A DNA stretch of 64,000 nucleotides from assembly GCA_963843385.1 (NCBI GenBank), contig CAWJJY010000007.1, positions 682,001 to 746,000 on the forward strand. Direction: 5' to 3'. The notes under the pieces were generated by a model that did no database searches, had not been told where the DNA came from, and worked only from the letters and a program-made list of their open reading frames with translations. Below, in pieces: positions 61,245 to 64,000 of the stretch. The translations under genes were made by a program, and so were the position numbers. Origin of the DNA: CAVOHU01 sp963843385 (GTDB lineage Bacteria; Acidobacteriota; Vicinamibacteria; Vicinamibacterales; JAKQTR01). Numbering within the stretch: position 1 is the stretch's first letter; the number at the start of each line of letters is the position of its first letter.

Positions 61245-62300
61245 ATGACCAGCGTACTGGTGGTCGATGACCACCCAGCCGTTCGAACACTCGTGGGCAG
61301 GTGGCTAGGATCCGCGGGATTTGATTCGCGCGAGGCGACCACCGCCGAAGAAGCGCTGGCAATCATGTCGGACGACCCGGCCCCTGTTGCATTGTGCGAC
61401 ATCACGATGCCCGGTCACGACGGCTTGTGGCTGGCCGAACAGCTCCGTCGCCATTACCCGAAGACGGCGCTGATCATGGCCACGGGCCAGGACAGCTCAG
61501 AGTGTGTCATCACCAGTTTGAGAACCGGCGTCCTGGACTACCTGGTCAAACCGTTCAAGTCCGACCGGCTGCTGCAGGCGGTGGAGCGCGGCGTCCGTTG
61601 GCACCAGGAGGCCGTCGCGGTGGACGAGCGTCTCTCAAGGCTCGAGCAGGAAGCTGAAGGCAGGCGCCAACAGCTGGCCGAAGCGCTCGGCATGACCCAG
61701 ATCAACTCGCGAGCGACGGTGAGAGCATTGCTCGCGATGCTGACCCTGCACGACCCGGACGCTTACCAGCACGGGCTGCGGGTTGCCGCCCTGTCGGTCG
61801 CGATTGCGAAAGATCTGGGAATCGGTGAACCGACGCTGGAACAGCTCGAGGTCGGAGCGCTCCTGCATGATGTCGGAAAGGTCGCCGTGCCCTGCGACGT
61901 GCTCGCCAAGCCGGCGCGCCTGACGGAGTTCGAGATCGGCGTGATGCAGTCACACGCCAACTGGGGCGGGCGCATCATGCGATCGGTTCCCTTCCTCGCG
62001 GGCTCGGCGGTGCTCGTGGAATCGTCGCACGAGCGATTCGACGGGTCCGGCTACCCGCGCGGCATGCGGGGCGAAGAGATCCCTGTCGCAGCGCGGATCC
62101 TCGCCGTTGCAGACAGCTACGACGCCATGACCTCGCCCCGGCCCTATCGTGACTTGCGGCCGTCAGAGGATGCGGTGGATGAAGTGATCGCCTGCCAGGG
62201 GACGCTGTACGATCCGCAGGTCGTTGGCGCACTTCAGCGAGTAGTGCACGAATTCGTCGTCGCCATGCCCCGCACTCCGTCCCCGCTCATTCCGTTCTGA
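61245..62300 (+). CDS. HD-GYP response regulator
   Basis: 351 aa from ATG 61245, preceded by TTGGAGG. Receiver domain with Asp in ALCDITMPGHDGLW, then a coiled linker, then an HD-GYP phosphodiesterase domain. The metal motif is LLHDVGKVAVP, followed by QSHANWGGRIM, SSHERFDGSGYPRGMRGEEIP (GYP motif) and AVADSYDAMTS. It probably degrades cyclic di-GMP. The sigma-54 promoter before it and the NtrC-type activator upstream suggest it is the direct output of this signalling system. Confidence 0.9.
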   Translation: MTSVLVVDDHPAVRTLVGRWLGSAGFDSREATTAEEALAIMSDDPAPVALCDITMPGHDGLWLAEQLRRHYPKTALIMATGQDSSECVITSLRTGVLDYLVKPFKSDRLLQAVERGVRWHQEAVAVDERLSRLEQEAEGRRQQLAEALGMTQINSRATVRALLAMLTLHDPDAYQHGLRVAALSVAIAKDLGIGEPTLEQLEVGALLHDVGKVAVPCDVLAKPARLTEFEIGVMQSHANWGGRIMRSVPFLAGSAVLVESSHERFDGSGYPRGMRGEEIPVAARILAVADSYDAMTSPRPYRDLRPSEDAVDEVIACQGTLYDPQVVGALQRVVHEFVVAMPRTPSPLIPF

Positions 62301-62447
62301 AGACCCTGACCGCCGGCGCGGACCGCGCGCCGGCGCCAATCCAGCCCGGCTTCATTGTGATCGATCGGGCGCAGCCGGTATGCTGGCTGGGTCGCCCGGC
62401 GGGTGCGAGCGCGTCCCCGCGCTTGCGCCGTCCTCCTCACGCCAGAC

Positions 62448-63692
62448 ATGACGAGCGAGCCTTCACCGATTGTTGCCCTGCGGCATCGCAACTTCCGCCT
62501 GCTCTGGCTCGGGCAGCTCGTCTCGATGTCCGGGTCGACGATGCAGACGGCGGCCATCCTGTGGCACGTGTCGCTGCTCGTCGATCCGGAACACAAGGGG
62601 ATCGCGCTCGGGCTGGTCGGCCTGGCGCGGGTGCTGCCCGTCGTCGGCTTCTCGATGGTGAGCGGCGTGATCGCCGACGTCTACGATCGACGCCGCGTCA
62701 TGCTGGTGACGCAGGGCATGATGGCGGTGCTGGCGGCCGTGCTCGCCGTCTTGACGGTCCGCGGTCTCTCCACCGTGTGGCCCATTTACGTGCTTGCCGC
62801 ACTGTCGTCCGCGGCGGGCGCCTTCGACGGCCCCGCCCGTCAGGCGCTGATCCCGAACCTGGTGCCGCGCGAACACCTCGCCAACGCCATTGGCCTGAAC
62901 ACGATCATGTTTCAGGTGGCGTCGGTGACAGGCCCGTCCATCGGCGGCATTCTCATCGCGGTCTCCGGCGTCGCCGCGGTCTACTGGCTGAATGCGGCGT
63001 CATTCCTCTTCGTCATCGGGGCGCTTGTCGCGATGCGAGGCCTCGTACCCCGCGAGGTGCGGCCCGGTCATCCGGCTCCTGAGGTGAGCCTGCGAGCGGC
63101 ATGGGAGGGACTCCGATTCGTGTTTGGGGCGCCGATCATCCGATCGTCGATGTTGCTCGACTTCTTCGCCACGTTCTTCTCCTCGGCGACCGCGCTGCTG
63201 CCGATCTATGCGCAGGACATCCTCCAGGTCGGCGCGCACGGCTACGGCTGGCTGTACGCCGCCCCCTCGGCCGGTGCGCTGCTGGCCAGCGCGGCGATGG
63301 TCCGGCTGGTGGACCGGGTCGAACGCCGCGGCGCGATTCTGCTCTTGACAGTCGCCAGCTACGGGCTGGCCACGGTCGCCTTCGGGATCTCGCAGCAGTT
63401 CTGGCTGACGTTGGTCTGCCTGGCCCTGACCGGGGCCACCGACACGGTTGGCATGGTGCTGCGAAACGTCATCCGGCAGATGGAAACGCCGGATCACATC
63501 CGCGGCCGCATGGTTGGCGTCAACATGGTCTTCTTCATGGGAGGCCCGCAGCTGGGCGAGCTGGAAGCCGGTCTGGTCGCCAACTGGTTCGGGGCGCCGT
63601 TCTCGGTCGTGAGCGGGGGCGTGGGCTGCCTGGCGGCCGTCGCATGGATTGCGGCGCGCACGCCCGACTTGCGCCGTTACCGCCGTCACTGA
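62448..63692 (+). CDS. MFS exporter (EntS/MFS_3 type)
   Basis: 414 aa from ATG 62448. About twelve hydrophobic helices, with the N-terminal FRLLWLGQLVSMSGSTMQ, the motif-A-like loop SGVIADVYDRRRVMLV, and PALAxR-type DGPARQALIPNLVPREHLANAIG after helix 4, typical of the enterobactin-exporter-like MFS_3 group. Central loop and second half repeat the pattern (RGRMVGVNMVFFMGGPQLGELEAG). Substrate unknown. Confidence 0.88.
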   Translation: MTSEPSPIVALRHRNFRLLWLGQLVSMSGSTMQTAAILWHVSLLVDPEHKGIALGLVGLARVLPVVGFSMVSGVIADVYDRRRVMLVTQGMMAVLAAVLAVLTVRGLSTVWPIYVLAALSSAAGAFDGPARQALIPNLVPREHLANAIGLNTIMFQVASVTGPSIGGILIAVSGVAAVYWLNAASFLFVIGALVAMRGLVPREVRPGHPAPEVSLRAAWEGLRFVFGAPIIRSSMLLDFFATFFSSATALLPIYAQDILQVGAHGYGWLYAAPSAGALLASAAMVRLVDRVERRGAILLLTVASYGLATVAFGISQQFWLTLVCLALTGATDTVGMVLRNVIRQMETPDHIRGRMVGVNMVFFMGGPQLGELEAGLVANWFGAPFSVVSGGVGCLAAVAWIAARTPDLRRYRRH

Positions 63693-64000
63693 TTCTCCCG
63701 CCAGCCTCCGTCCAGGCCAGGCTGGTCTTCGCGAGCAGCCCATCATCCGACCGGCGAAAGAACTACGAGTCATTGGATAGGAGATTCCAGCCGTTTGGAT
63801 ACCCGAGCGAATCGACGATCAGGAATCGCAGCATTCGGCCGAAATCCGACACGTTTTCACTGGTGCGGAGCTTGCTTTCCTTAGGGATAACCCGTAGTCC
63901 ATCTCCCAAGCTCTAAACAGTGCCTGGCGACCTCCGTGGGTTGGAGGGCGCTCAGACGCCGATTGTCCCTCGGACTCGCCAGGGGCTTGGTGGGGGCGGG
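63693..64000. other. Non-coding tail of the window with a possible sigma-54 promoter
   Basis: No supported gene in the last 308 bp. On the plus strand TGGTGCGGAGCTTGCT (63861-63876) has GG and GC elements with sigma-54 spacing but two deviations from the consensus (TGGTG instead of TGGCA). If real it would drive a gene beyond the window. Confidence 0.35.

Noticed and set aside
63880..63910. rRNA-like or homing-site-like string TAGGGATAAC
   Set aside because: Flanking sequence matches neither 23S rRNA nor a full homing endonuclease site.

Overview
The window is one contiguous, GC-rich bacterial chromosome segment with densely packed genes. Two pairs of proteins carry the 'VWFA-related Acidobacterial' domain. 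Together with the base composition and the secreted M14, M28, D-aminoacylase-like and YtcJ-like hydrolases, they point to Acidobacteriota, probably the Vicinamibacteria branch. That placement is inference from gene content; there is no rRNA or tRNA gene here to test it. At least six genes have a TANNNT box exactly 6 nt upstream of the start codon, which suggests that leaderless mRNAs are common in this organism.

Layout. 1-2.1 kb: the divergent pair speA (partial) and a GuaB-like IMPDH/GMP reductase. 2.2-4.8 kb: an alpha/beta hydrolase, then an integron-like patch. This patch has a membrane-gene remnant, a half attC-like arm, a RelE/Gp49-type toxin with an XRE antitoxin on their own operator-promoter, a near-complete attC-like site, and a small membrane protein whose frame runs into that site. 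4.8-9.4 kb: a D-aminoacylase-like hydrolase and small metabolic genes (PHA-system protein, threonine aldolase, HAD phosphatase, deoxyribosyltransferase-like). 9.4-16.4 kb (minus): a molybdopterin oxidoreductase, four-cluster ferredoxin and DmsC-like anchor, followed by a tungstate-type ABC transporter. The transporter's binding protein is fused to a molybdopterin-oxidoreductase-like domain with a cytochrome c nested inside it, and its ATPase gene is frameshifted. 16.8-26.6 kb: a secreted helical protein, an amidohydrolase, metH coupled to an ArsR-methyltransferase regulator, a one-domain asparaginase and an M28 peptidase. 26.8-35.4 kb: a membrane protein, YceI, RsgA, an M14 carboxypeptidase, an acyl/malonyl-CoA synthetase, CcmH, a thioesterase and a periplasmic peroxiredoxin. 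The peroxiredoxin has UGA in place of the peroxidatic Cys codon and a SECIS-like hairpin just after it, so it is almost certainly a selenoprotein. 35.4-40.3 kb: a DUF349 protein and oligoendopeptidase F.

40.4-54.9 kb is the most unusual region. A three-gene cassette is duplicated head to tail: a secreted protein of about 1,050-1,080 aa that I do not recognise, a 388-aa VWA protein with an intact MIDAS motif, and a 951/952-aa VWA-like plus TPR protein with a degenerate MIDAS. All six products start with export signals, and gene order, overlaps and lengths are preserved between copies. This suggests an envelope system of unknown function that has been kept in two versions.

55.0-64.0 kb: S-adenosylhomocysteinase, SufE and a rhodanese (the latter behind an Rrf2-like operator), then a signalling trio of soluble hybrid histidine kinase, sigma-54 activator and HD-GYP response regulator. 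A good sigma-54 promoter lies directly before the HD-GYP gene. The window ends with an MFS exporter and a non-coding tail.
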